From Candidatus Ancillula trichonymphae ImTpAt (GTDB lineage Bacteria; Actinomycetota; Actinomycetes; Actinomycetales; Bifidobacteriaceae), in assembly GCA_000485475.1 (NCBI GenBank), contig AXYY01000114.1:1-26758 (forward strand): a stretch of 26,758 nt of DNA, read 5' to 3'. The first letter of the stretch is position 1, and every line of letters begins with the position of its first letter. Shown here one piece after another: positions 1 to 7,922 of this stretch. The notes beneath the pieces were generated by a model, which was not told where the DNA came from, ran no database searches, and was given only the letters and a program-made list of their open reading frames with translations. The position numbers and the translations under genes are program-made.

Positions 1-87
1 ACGCACCAACTAATTATTCACATTCTCCTGAACTGTCGCTGAAGACTTGAAGTAGTAGATATAATTAACTGCGTAGTTCACCCACTG

Positions 88-105
88 CGAGAATACAAGT
101 TCTCG
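88..105. repeat. Short inverted repeat before the first ESX-like remnant
   Basis: CGAGAA and TTCTCG form a perfect 6-bp inverted repeat around a 6-base loop (TACAAG). It lies about 25 bases before the ATG at 130, downstream of an AT-rich TATAAT-like box at 60-65. It could be a leader hairpin or an operator; nothing in the sequence separates these. The rest of bases 1-129 shows no gene I can support. Confidence 0.3.
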
Positions 106-129
106 TAACGCTTAGTGAAAGGTTAGATA

Positions 130-442
130 ATGGCTAGTATAAATAAATGTATCGTAAGGAACTCAGTAGTGCAGTTTCTTCAATTTCTTCAATTGAAAGC
201 TCAAGGGACAACATATATAATGAACTTGCACTCTACGCAATCGTATTCAGGAACTGACAACTTCTGGTTTTGTGACTGAGAAGACATTTGGTGCGTTCAA
301 TGAGGCATACAGCAACTACTCAGAGGGTGCAAAGAAGGGACCGTACAAGGTCAAGATATGGATGACGTTTATTGCATTCTTGAAGAAGGTTGAAGAAGCT
401 CTGTGTGAGACAGACGCAGCACTTGCATTATCTTTGGGGTAA
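130..442 (+). pseudogene. Decayed small helical ESX/WXG100-type protein (first of a pair)
   Basis: An ATG at 130 follows a good ribosome binding site (GAAAGG, 6-8 bases upstream). The reading frame opens with MASINKCI and is then broken twice. After the first shift (about 162) it reads SSAVSSISSIESSRDNIY, and after the second (about 240) RIQELTTSGFVTEK through to VEEALCETDAALALSLG and TAA at 440-442. Joined, the pieces give an all-alpha protein of about 100 residues with no signal peptide and no cysteine-based motif. The size, the helical heptads and the closely following partner gene resemble small ESX/type VII secretion substrates or EspC-like proteins of Actinobacteria. The frames are seen directly; the family is inferred. 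Confidence 0.45.
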
Positions 443-444
443 CC

Positions 445-732
445 ATGCAATATGCGGATGTGGAAGACTTGCGGCGTAAGGCACTCCAGCTCGCTAATGT
501 GGCTCGAGAAATCCGCTCGTTGATATACGAAACACCAGGGATTTAGAGCACCTGGATTTGGTCAGGGGGCGCTGGTGAGAAGTACCAAGAGGTTGCAAGT
601 AGTATATATATGTATGGCAAAATCAGTAGTTTTACAAATGAGCTAGAAGAAACTGCACAGCATGCCATGCGTGAATCATACGAACTGGAGAGCCAGATAC
701 GAGAAAGGGGAAAATCTGATATAATGAGGTAG
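445..732 (+). pseudogene. WXG100-like small protein interrupted by an in-frame TAG
   Basis: This frame starts with ATG two bases after the stop of the preceding remnant and ends with TAG just before ftsK. It would encode 95 residues but has an in-frame TAG at 544-546 (codon 34). The product is helix-turn-helix: MQYADVEDLRRKALQLANVA, then a turn with W-S-G-G (a WXG-type motif), then a second long helix running through ETAQHAMRESYELESQ. Length, central WxG and lack of a signal peptide fit the WXG100/ESX fold. Only one lesion is visible, so decay is recent. Reading through TAG by recoding is unlikely because intact neighbours, including ftsK, end with TAG. No secretion ATPase is nearby; the FtsK downstream is a chromosome translocase. 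Confidence 0.5.
717..725 (+). promoter_or_regulatory. Extended -10 promoter of ftsK (leaderless)
   Basis: TGATATAAT is a perfect extended -10 box ending 8 bases before the ftsK ATG at 734, so transcription should begin at or next to the start codon. No good -35 is seen at 16-18 bases, as expected when TGn compensates. The box overlaps the end of the WXG100-like remnant. Confidence 0.6.
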
Positions 733-733
733 T

Positions 734-3553
734 ATGAATTCTACTGCACGAACATCCAGACTGGTACGAAATGGTACTGCGTCTAAGCGTAAATCTACTA
801 CTAATGAACCTGCACGCACTGCGCGGAGGTCACCTAGTTCAGGCAGAAATCAGACCACAAGGTTGAGGAATGTACAAGAAGAATTTGATCTGGACAATGG
901 CGAATTCAGCAGTCCAAACTTGTTCGTTAGGTTCTTCGCCTGGAAGCATTCACGAGATCTTGGTGGCATACTGTTGTTGTCAATTTGCATTGCACTTGTT
1001 GTGCGCGAGTGGTTCAGCATTTCAGCGGTGGTTCTTGATTTTCTACACCTGATCATTTCCAGTGTGGTTGGTTCAGTTGTTGTTCTAATGCCCGTGGTAT
1101 TCGGTTGGCTCGGAGTTCGTGTTGCGCTGAGTAAGTTCAAGGGGGCAGATAATGGGAGAATTAGTATAGGCATACTGTGCATTCTCATCTGCATCTGTTC
1201 CCTTGTTTCTATTGTACGTCATAATCCAAGCGTCGCAGTTAGCGTGAGCGCTGTTCGAGATGCGGGCGGTCTTCTGGGCTATATCTTCGCAAATCCTCTG
1301 TCCGCTGGACTAACCGTTTATTGCGCAGTTCCGATCCTGATGTTGATTGGTGCGTTCGGAGTGTTGGTTGTGACAGCAACTCCGATTAGTCAGATACCTG
1401 CGAAATACAGCGCTCTTAAAGAGGCAATTGTCCAGCACAAAAAGAACTCAGCGGAGAATCCAGCGGAAAATTCAACAACATTTGCGAAGTTCAACAACCA
1501 GCCATATGCAGGACCAGAAGACAGCAGCCCAAATCTCATGCTTGCACCTGGTGTTCCAACACATAGACAATCCACGGCTAGAAAAACTGCAGATGCTCAA
1601 AGTGCGGATGAAGTTGTTGCAGGTGCGGCAGCTGGAGTTGCTGAACACAAGGTGTGGACGCACATTGCGAAACTCTTCAAGAGGCGTAAAAATCAAGTTG
1701 ATGATGAGGACAACTTACGCGAGGAAGAAGGTGCGGGCTCAGAAAGTGCACCAGTTCCTTTTGATAGCCCAATCGAAGACGAGGTGGATGATACTTCTTC
1801 TAAAGTCACGAATTCAGCAGTTAGTGCGAGTTCAGTTTTAAGAATACCTGCACTTTCTCCATTTGATACGTACACTGGTAACTTAGTTGATGACCTGGAT
1901 CAATCTTCATTTGATTTTATGCAGGCACGATCACTTTCAGATCTAGTTTATCATAGTGAAGCACAAACGAGTAGTAGTATTCCAAAAGTAGATTTTGATG
2001 CGGATAATTCTTCGGCGAACAGAATACAGGAGGTCGATAATGAAACACCAGTTTTAGGGAATGTCGTTAGCGCAAACAGGCAGAGTGCATATCAACTTCC
2101 CAAGAACAACTTGCTCGCGCGCGGTGGGATTTCAAAGGATGATGCTGATGCAAGTAGGGCGGTTATGCAGGTTTTGACGGCTCTATTTTCCGAATTTAAG
2201 GTGGACGCGAAGGTCACTGGATACAATCGCGGTCCAACTGTTACGTGCTATGAAGTCAAATTGGGCACTGGAGTGAAAGTTGAAAGAATTACCGCACTGA
2301 TGAACAACATAGGTTATGCGGTTAAATCAAATCGGGTGCGGATTCTGAGCCCGATACCTGGAAAATCAGCAATCGGAGTTGAGATTCCCAACAAGGACCG
2401 CGAGATTGTGCTACTCGGAGATGTTCTGGAGTCGAAGATCGCCACTTCAAATCCACACCCCATGATTACAGCACTTGGCGAAGACATCGAGGGTGGTTTC
2501 GTTGTTGCGAACTTGACGAAGATGCCGCACTTACTTGTCGCTGGTGCAACTGGTAGTGGAAAATCAAGTTTTGTTAACTCCATGTTGACTTCTATACTGA
2601 TGCGCGCGACTCCACATGAAGTTCGTATGATTATCGTGGATCCAAAACGCGTTGAACTTTCCATATATGATGGAATTCCGCACCTGCTTACTCCAATCAT
2701 TACGAACCCGAAACGCGCTGCAGAGGCACTAGAGTGGGTCGTTAAAGAAATGGATGCGCGCTATGATGATCTTCAGCACTTCGGTTTTAAGCATGTTGAT
2801 GACTTTAATGCGGCGATTCGTAAAGGAACTGTGAAGATTCCTAAGGGTTCTGAACGCAAACTAGCAGCGTATCCGTATCTACTCATAGTAATTGATGAAC
2901 TTGCTGATTTGATGATGGTTGCACCTCGAGATGTTGAATCGTCAATCCAACGGATAACACAACTTGCTCGAGCTGCGGGAATCCACTTGGTGCTGGCAAC
3001 CCAGCGACCTTCCGTTGATGTTGTAACTGGTTTAATCAAGGCCAACATTCCCTCAAGACTCGCATTCACAACTTCTTCGCTGGCGGACTCACGAGTTATA
3101 CTAGACCAAGCGGGCGCAGAGAAACTAGTTGGGCAAGGTGATGGTCTGTTTTTACCGATGGGTGCGGCGAACCCCATACGCATTCAAGGTTGTTGGGTGA
3201 CTGAAAAGGAAATTGAAGAGATTGTTGGTGCTGCTAAAAAACAGATGAAGCCAGAATACCGCGCAGATTTAGACATTTCTGAGGCCGCAAATGTACTAGA
3301 TACTGCAACTGAAATCGGCGATGACATGGACAATCTGCTCGCGGCGGCTGAACTGGTCATCTCCACGCAGTTTGGTTCAACATCAATGTTACAGCGGAAA
3401 CTGCGAGTTGGCTTCGCAAAGGCTGGTCGTTTGATGGATCTACTAGAAATACACGGAGTAGTTGGCCCGAGCGAAGGTTCAAAGGCACGCACAGTTCTGG
3501 TAAAAGTTGAAGATTTGAAGATGACACTTGAAAAAATCCGCGCGCAGAAGTAG
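734..3553 (+). CDS. ftsK: DNA translocase FtsK
   Basis: Membrane-anchored hexameric motor that pumps DNA at the division septum and activates XerCD recombination at dif during chromosome separation. The 939-residue product has a basic N terminus, about four membrane segments (roughly residues 75-215), a long acidic/Ser-rich linker (about 230-450) and the alpha/beta motor. Walker A is GATGSGKSS near residue 604, Walker B is LLIVIDELADLMM near 716, and the ATQRPSVDVVTG and GQGDGLF segments are typical of FtsK/SpoIIIE. The C-terminal gamma winged helix that reads KOPS is present from about 876 (QRKLRVGFAKAGRLMDLLE). All parts appear complete. The gene converges on nhaA with only 14 bases between stop codons and no evident terminator hairpin. 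The start at 734 is supported by the extended -10 box 8 bases upstream; there is no ribosome binding site. Confidence 0.95.
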   Translation: MNSTARTSRLVRNGTASKRKSTTNEPARTARRSPSSGRNQTTRLRNVQEEFDLDNGEFSSPNLFVRFFAWKHSRDLGGILLLSICIALVVREWFSISAVVLDFLHLIISSVVGSVVVLMPVVFGWLGVRVALSKFKGADNGRISIGILCILICICSLVSIVRHNPSVAVSVSAVRDAGGLLGYIFANPLSAGLTVYCAVPILMLIGAFGVLVVTATPISQIPAKYSALKEAIVQHKKNSAENPAENSTTFAKFNNQPYAGPEDSSPNLMLAPGVPTHRQSTARKTADAQSADEVVAGAAAGVAEHKVWTHIAKLFKRRKNQVDDEDNLREEEGAGSESAPVPFDSPIEDEVDDTSSKVTNSAVSASSVLRIPALSPFDTYTGNLVDDLDQSSFDFMQARSLSDLVYHSEAQTSSSIPKVDFDADNSSANRIQEVDNETPVLGNVVSANRQSAYQLPKNNLLARGGISKDDADASRAVMQVLTALFSEFKVDAKVTGYNRGPTVTCYEVKLGTGVKVERITALMNNIGYAVKSNRVRILSPIPGKSAIGVEIPNKDREIVLLGDVLESKIATSNPHPMITALGEDIEGGFVVANLTKMPHLLVAGATGSGKSSFVNSMLTSILMRATPHEVRMIIVDPKRVELSIYDGIPHLLTPIITNPKRAAEALEWVVKEMDARYDDLQHFGFKHVDDFNAAIRKGTVKIPKGSERKLAAYPYLLIVIDELADLMMVAPRDVESSIQRITQLARAAGIHLVLATQRPSVDVVTGLIKANIPSRLAFTTSSLADSRVILDQAGAEKLVGQGDGLFLPMGAANPIRIQGCWVTEKEIEEIVGAAKKQMKPEYRADLDISEAANVLDTATEIGDDMDNLLAAAELVISTQFGSTSMLQRKLRVGFAKAGRLMDLLEIHGVVGPSEGSKARTVLVKVEDLKMTLEKIRAQK

Positions 3554-3567
3554 TGTAATCAACAAGA

Positions 3568-4662
3568 TTATGCCGCATTCTCTACTGAAGTTGCGGTCTT
3601 TCTGGTAGTAAAGTATATGAACGCAGAACCAGCTGCCGTAGACACGAGCGAGCCCACCAAAACACCAAGTCTAGCAAATGCAACAACTAGTTCGTTACTA
3701 AACGAGAGCGCTGCAATTAAGAACGAGACTGTGAAACCAATGCCTCCGAGAAGTGCCGCACCAACTAGATTGCGAACTCTAAGATCATGAAAAAGTTCAA
3801 GTGGAGTTAAGTGCGAACCAATCCAGACGAAGAGCAAAATCCCGAGCGGTTTTCCAACAACCAGCCCAAAAACAACCGCGAACACAACAACTGTAAGTTC
3901 ATAACTAGTCACAGAATTTGCGTATGCAGGACTTGTATTAAACATCTGCGCACCGCTAACCACAATTGAAACAACTGCGAAGATTGGTACAACCACCAGA
4001 TTGTTGAACGGTCCGAAAAACTTGACAAGTCTGGTTGCTAGTGAAGTTCCATCCGCCTCAACAGTTGCAGGAGTAGTCAGCCCCAGTGTAACACCAGCGA
4101 TGGTTGGATGAACACCTGATTTCAGCACGAACAACCACACACTGCACGCCAAAAGTACCAGCGCAATTTTAGCTACAACCTGATTAAAACTAGACTTGAT
4201 ATTCTTCAGGTGCCTGAGTAGTACTGCCCAAAAAGTCATCAAAACTACAACAAGTAGAACTTCAGGCACGGCAACGCCTCGACCTCCGCTATAAACTAGT
4301 GCTATAATTACTATGCCTATTATGTCATCTACAACTGCAAGAACCATCAGGAACAACTTAACTCCGGAGCGCAGTTTATGCTTGAAGAATTGCAAAACCA
4401 CCAGTGAAAATGCCACATCCGTTGCAGTTGGAATTGCCCATCCATACATGAACTCACCGCGAACTGACGCAAAGTGCATCACGAGCAAGTAGATTGCTGC
4501 GGGAACTATTACGCCTCCAATTGTTGCGAGCGCTGGAAGTGATGCGCGTTTCAGGTCTCTGAGATCACCATTTTTCAACTCTTCAACAAGTTCAAGCCCA
4601 ACAACGAAGAAGAAGACAGTAAGTAGAACATCACTAGCAAAAAAATCTAACAAGTTCAGCAT
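3568..4662 (-). CDS. nhaA: Na+/H+ antiporter NhaA, short at the N terminus
   Basis: Secondary antiporter that expels Na+ in exchange for H+ across the cytoplasmic membrane. The transport residues known from E. coli NhaA are all recognisable: the ATD motif (Asp133) in GWAIPTATDVAFS, the Asp163-Asp164 pair in AVVDDIIGIV, and the Lys300 region in GKPLGILLF. The 364-residue product starts with MLNLLDFFASDVLLTVFFFV, which aligns with the second membrane helix of normal NhaA (about 390-430 residues), so the first helix and its following loop, about 50-60 residues, are missing. The start ATG overlaps the murE stop by 7 bases (ATGCTGA), indicating translational coupling and making an upstream start impossible without entering murE in another frame. 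It is otherwise uninterrupted. Activity without helix I is uncertain. Confidence 0.88.
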   Translation of the reverse strand: MLNLLDFFASDVLLTVFFFVVGLELVEELKNGDLRDLKRASLPALATIGGVIVPAAIYLLVMHFASVRGEFMYGWAIPTATDVAFSLVVLQFFKHKLRSGVKLFLMVLAVVDDIIGIVIIALVYSGGRGVAVPEVLLVVVLMTFWAVLLRHLKNIKSSFNQVVAKIALVLLACSVWLFVLKSGVHPTIAGVTLGLTTPATVEADGTSLATRLVKFFGPFNNLVVVPIFAVVSIVVSGAQMFNTSPAYANSVTSYELTVVVFAVVFGLVVGKPLGILLFVWIGSHLTPLELFHDLRVRNLVGAALLGGIGFTVSFLIAALSFSNELVVAFARLGVLVGSLVSTAAGSAFIYFTTRKTATSVENAA

Positions 4663-6173
4663 TTCACTTTCTCTCCACCAAAAATCTTGCGCACTGCGTC
4701 CACATCACTGTATTCAATATCAACTCCTCCAATTTTCTGCCGTTTTTCAGCACCTTTACCAAGCACCATGATGATGTCATCACTAGTTGCCAAACTCTTC
4801 GCCCGCACAATCGCCTCCTCGCGGTCAACGACAACCTCAAAGCTCACTTCAGTTTGTGCGCGCTGATCAATTCCAGATATGATTTCAGAGCAGATTTTTT
4901 CCACTGATTCAGATCTCGGATCATCAGCTGTGAAAATAATATGATCTGAATACTTTCCAGCCACCTTTCCAACTTCAGGTCTTTTAACCGCATCGCGCTC
5001 GCCCGGCTGTCCAATCACAGTAATTATTCTACCTGAACCGTATAGCGCCTGTGTATGCTTGTTCTGACTAACGAACTTTAAGACATTGGCAACTGCATTT
5101 GGGGTGTGCGCAAAATCTACAACAACTTTCGGGCTAGTACTTCCAAAATTTAGCACCTCAAAACGGCCTGGAATGTGCAGGTTCCTCAGATTTTTCAGCA
5201 ACTTATCCAGTGCGTGCCCTCCCTCGATGCACATCAGAAGAGCTAGTGCCAAGTTGTATGCGTTGTAGTCGCCGAAAAGTGGTGATAAAATCTTGTACTC
5301 TTTATGCGCGTACCTGAAAGTTATCTCTGTGCCTCGACTGGTTGTGCGCCGATCCAGGATCCGGAGTGTGCAGGACTCGCCCACGCCATAAGTTGCAATT
5401 TCAACGCGACCTGCGAATGTTTCCACAACTGCACGCTTGAACCGCTGTGAGTAGTGGTCATCATCATTTATAACTGCCAAAGGTCGACGATTTGTGCCCC
5501 CTGAACTGCTCAAGTGCCGTCTAAACACTTCAATTTTCGCCTGCACGTACTTTTCAACTGTTTTGTGCGTGTTCAAGTGCTCCGAAGTCACATTGGTATA
5601 ACCGACTACTCCAAACTTCAGATTCTGCAAGCGGTTGTAATGAACGGCCTCCGATGACATCTCCACAACTGCAGCTTTCAGCCCAGAATTCTTGAACTCT
5701 CGAAGATATGTGTAGACCTTATCTGAATCAGGTGTTGTATTCAAACTGGGGTCAGTGCGGCCGCAGTAAACCACACCGTTTGTTCCAATGTTCCCGCAGT
5801 AGTTGGTGCCTAGTAGTTGCTGCAAAATCCAGGCAGTTGTGGTCTTACCGTCCGTTCCTGTGACCGCATACATCTCCAGTTCATTCTGCGGATAGTCGTA
5901 GAACTTCTGGAACAACAAATCTGCAGCCGCATCAACATCAGGAACTCGCACACACACAGCGGTTGTAATCAAATCTCGTGAAGTGACAACAGCGTGTGCG
6001 CCCCTTGAAACCGCATCGTCAACAAAATCGTGTCGATCTGCGTGTGCACCCTTTGTACACAGGAACAAATCGCCATCTTCAACGGCTGTGGAATTTGTCT
6101 TAATGCCTTCTATTTCAACATCTTCACTGACTTCAACGTCAATAGTATTAAACAATTCAGAAAGCATCTTCAT
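4656..6173 (-). CDS. murE: UDP-N-acetylmuramoyl-tripeptide synthase MurE
   Basis: Cytoplasmic ATP-dependent Mur ligase that adds the third, diamino acid residue to UDP-MurNAc-L-Ala-D-Glu in peptidoglycan precursor synthesis. From the ATG at 6173 it has 505 residues. The N-terminal UMP-binding domain contains GIKTNSTAVEDGDLF, the P-loop is TGTDGKTTT near residue 107, and the C-terminal ligase domain contains DDPRSE near 416, the position of the DNPR/DDPR motif that recognises the incoming diamino acid. The Arg is the meso-DAP-type residue, but the motif alone cannot tell DAP from Lys or Orn in this group. A longer in-frame ATG exists at 6314, but an extended -10 box at 6180-6188 lies inside that extension, so 6173 is preferred. 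First gene of the murE-nhaA pair, divergent from fhs. Confidence 0.93.
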   Translation of the reverse strand: MKMLSELFNTIDVEVSEDVEIEGIKTNSTAVEDGDLFLCTKGAHADRHDFVDDAVSRGAHAVVTSRDLITTAVCVRVPDVDAAADLLFQKFYDYPQNELEMYAVTGTDGKTTTAWILQQLLGTNYCGNIGTNGVVYCGRTDPSLNTTPDSDKVYTYLREFKNSGLKAAVVEMSSEAVHYNRLQNLKFGVVGYTNVTSEHLNTHKTVEKYVQAKIEVFRRHLSSSGGTNRRPLAVINDDDHYSQRFKRAVVETFAGRVEIATYGVGESCTLRILDRRTTSRGTEITFRYAHKEYKILSPLFGDYNAYNLALALLMCIEGGHALDKLLKNLRNLHIPGRFEVLNFGSTSPKVVVDFAHTPNAVANVLKFVSQNKHTQALYGSGRIITVIGQPGERDAVKRPEVGKVAGKYSDHIIFTADDPRSESVEKICSEIISGIDQRAQTEVSFEVVVDREEAIVRAKSLATSDDIIMVLGKGAEKRQKIGGVDIEYSDVDAVRKIFGGEKVKC

Positions 6174-6179
6174 ACCAAC

Positions 6180-6188
6180 ATTATAGCA
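6180..6188 (-). promoter_or_regulatory. murE promoter, extended -10 (leaderless)
   Basis: Read on the minus strand, TGCTATAAT ends 6 bases before the murE ATG. A -35-like TTGGTA at 6208-6203 lies 17 bases upstream. The spacing predicts an mRNA starting at or next to the ATG. The promoter is interleaved with that of fhs on the other strand. Confidence 0.65.
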
Positions 6189-6212
6189 TAACCACCGCAA
6201 ACTACCAATATG

Positions 6213-6221
6213 TGCTATAAT
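6213..6221 (+). promoter_or_regulatory. fhs promoter, extended -10 (leaderless)
   Basis: TGCTATAAT ends 6 bases before the ATG at 6228. No convincing -35 is present at 16-18 bases. The same nonamer drives murE on the opposite strand 25 bases away, so the two polymerase footprints must overlap. Confidence 0.62.
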
Positions 6222-6227
6222 GCCTGC

Positions 6228-7922
6228 ATGGATCTTAAGACTGATATTGAAATCGCTAATAGCGTAAAACCTAGACCAATTCAAGAAGTTGCTGCTGAAT
6301 TTGGTGTTGCACATGATGATTTGGAGTTGTATGGAAAATATAAGGCGAAGTTGCCATTATCTACTGACTTTTGTGTCGCAGACTCGAGGGCGAAGCTGGT
6401 TTTGGTGACCGCGATCAATCCAACTCCTGCTGGTGAGGGCAAGACGACGACAACCGTTGGTTTGACGGACGCGTTGAACCAACTTGGGTACAAGACTGTT
6501 GCCGCACTACGAGAGCCCAGTTTAGGTCCAGTCTTCGGCGTAAAAGGTGGAGCAGCTGGTGGTGGCTGGGCACAAGTGATTCCGATGGAAGACATCAACC
6601 TGCATTTTACAGGTGATTTCCACGCAGTAGGAGCGGCAAACAACTTATTGGTGGCACTACTGGATAACCACATCAAGCAGGGAAATGAACTAGAAATCGA
6701 CGCAACAAGAATAACTCTCAAGCGCAGTGTTGATATGAACGACCGCCAACTACGGCACATCACTAGTGGAATTTCACATGGAGCAAGCGGTACAATCAAC
6801 GGGGTTGTACGTGAAGACGGTTTCGAGATTACTGTTGTATCTGAAGTGATGGCAATCTTCTGCCTAGCAACTAGTCTTGCAGATCTCAAGGAGCGGCTCG
6901 GAGATATAGTTGTTGCATACAACCGTCAAGGGCAACCGGTAACTGCTCGTGATCTCAAGGCGCACGGTGCGATGACTGTGCTTCTAAAAGACGCAATTGC
7001 TCCGAATTTGGTGCAGACGCTTGAGGGTACCCCTGTGATAATCCACGGCGGTCCATTTGCCAACATCGCGCACGGTTGTAATTCGGTAATTGCGACGAAA
7101 AAAGCACTAGAGTTGACTAAAAATGGTGGATTCGTTGTAACTGAGGCTGGTTTTGGTGCGGATCTTGGTGCGGAAAAGTTCATCGACATTAAGTGCCGTA
7201 AATCTGGAATAAAACCAAGTGTGGTTGTAATCGTGGCGACCATTCGCGCGCTGAAGCACCACGGAGGTGTCCAAAAAGACGCATACAATCAAAAAAATCT
7301 TGCGGCGCTGGAATCTGGACTAGAAAATCTCTGGCAGCATGTGGACAACATTCAAAACGTGTTCGGGCTGAATGCTATGGTCGCGCTGAACAAGTTCTGG
7401 GCGGATAGTGATGTGGAAGTTGAATTTGTGCGCAAAGAGTGCAGCAGTAGAAATGTGCCGTTCGAGTTGTCCGCAGTCTGGGAAGACGGTTCAGCTGGCG
7501 GTCTCGAACTTGCTAAAACAGTTGTTGAAGTTGCGAATCAGCCATCAGAGCTCAAATACGCTTACAAGTTGTACGAACCAATTGAAGAAAAGTTGTACGC
7601 AATTGCTAAAAAGATCTATAAAGCGGACAGCTTTTCGCTAACACCTGGTGCGAAAAAACAGTTGGACGCGCTCGAGGCTCAGGGGTTTGGTGAACTACCA
7701 ATCTGCATGGCAAAGACGCAGTACTCGTTTTCAGATGACCCCAAAAAACTGGGCGCTCCGAAAAACTTCGAGTTGCAGATTCGGGAGCTAAAAGTGAGTG
7801 CCGGTGCTGGTTTTATAGTTGCACTAACTGGTAGTGTTATAACGATGCCTGGACTTGCCAAAGCGCCCGCAGCAAACAACATCGATATTGACGAATCTGG
7901 CAACATAACAGGGCTCTTTTGA
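6228..7922 (+). CDS. fhs: Formate--tetrahydrofolate ligase
   Basis: Makes 10-formyl-tetrahydrofolate from formate, tetrahydrofolate and ATP, feeding one-carbon units to purine synthesis and initiator tRNA formylation. The product of about 564 residues matches the family length. The ATP-binding loop is PTPAGEGKTTT near residue 65, followed by the hallmark segments REPSLGPVFGVKGGAAGGG and FTGDFHAVGAANNLL, with EAGFGADLGAEKF further on. An in-frame ATG at 6210 would add six residues (MCYNAC), but this stretch contains the -10 box; the ATG at 6228, beginning MDLKTDIEIANS, fits both homologues and the leaderless pattern. The stop overlaps the start of the nif3-like gene (TGATG), so the two genes are probably co-translated. 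Confidence 0.95.
   Translation: MDLKTDIEIANSVKPRPIQEVAAEFGVAHDDLELYGKYKAKLPLSTDFCVADSRAKLVLVTAINPTPAGEGKTTTTVGLTDALNQLGYKTVAALREPSLGPVFGVKGGAAGGGWAQVIPMEDINLHFTGDFHAVGAANNLLVALLDNHIKQGNELEIDATRITLKRSVDMNDRQLRHITSGISHGASGTINGVVREDGFEITVVSEVMAIFCLATSLADLKERLGDIVVAYNRQGQPVTARDLKAHGAMTVLLKDAIAPNLVQTLEGTPVIIHGGPFANIAHGCNSVIATKKALELTKNGGFVVTEAGFGADLGAEKFIDIKCRKSGIKPSVVVIVATIRALKHHGGVQKDAYNQKNLAALESGLENLWQHVDNIQNVFGLNAMVALNKFWADSDVEVEFVRKECSSRNVPFELSAVWEDGSAGGLELAKTVVEVANQPSELKYAYKLYEPIEEKLYAIAKKIYKADSFSLTPGAKKQLDALEAQGFGELPICMAKTQYSFSDDPKKLGAPKNFELQIRELKVSAGAGFIVALTGSVITMPGLAKAPAANNIDIDESGNITGLF

Noticed and set aside
544..546. Possible recoding of TAG as a sense codon, because TAG interrupts the WXG100-like frame and the thiE frame.
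   Set aside because: Intact genes such as ftsK and rplM end with TAG, and the broken genes also carry frameshifts and TAA stops, so ordinary pseudogene decay explains it.
734..3553. FtsK as a type VII secretion ATPase (EccC-like) linked to the upstream ESX-like remnants.
   Set aside because: It has one motor domain, the FtsK-type N-terminal membrane region and a C-terminal DNA-reading gamma domain, so it is the chromosome translocase.
3554..3567. A bidirectional terminator between convergent ftsK and nhaA.
   Set aside because: Only 14 bases separate the stops and no stem with a T run is present.
3700..3900. The tetranucleotide CTAG and ACTAGT sites seem frequent throughout the window, possibly a motif of functional meaning.
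   Set aside because: They are scattered within codons and intergenic DNA without fixed position or orientation, so a base-composition habit is the simpler explanation.
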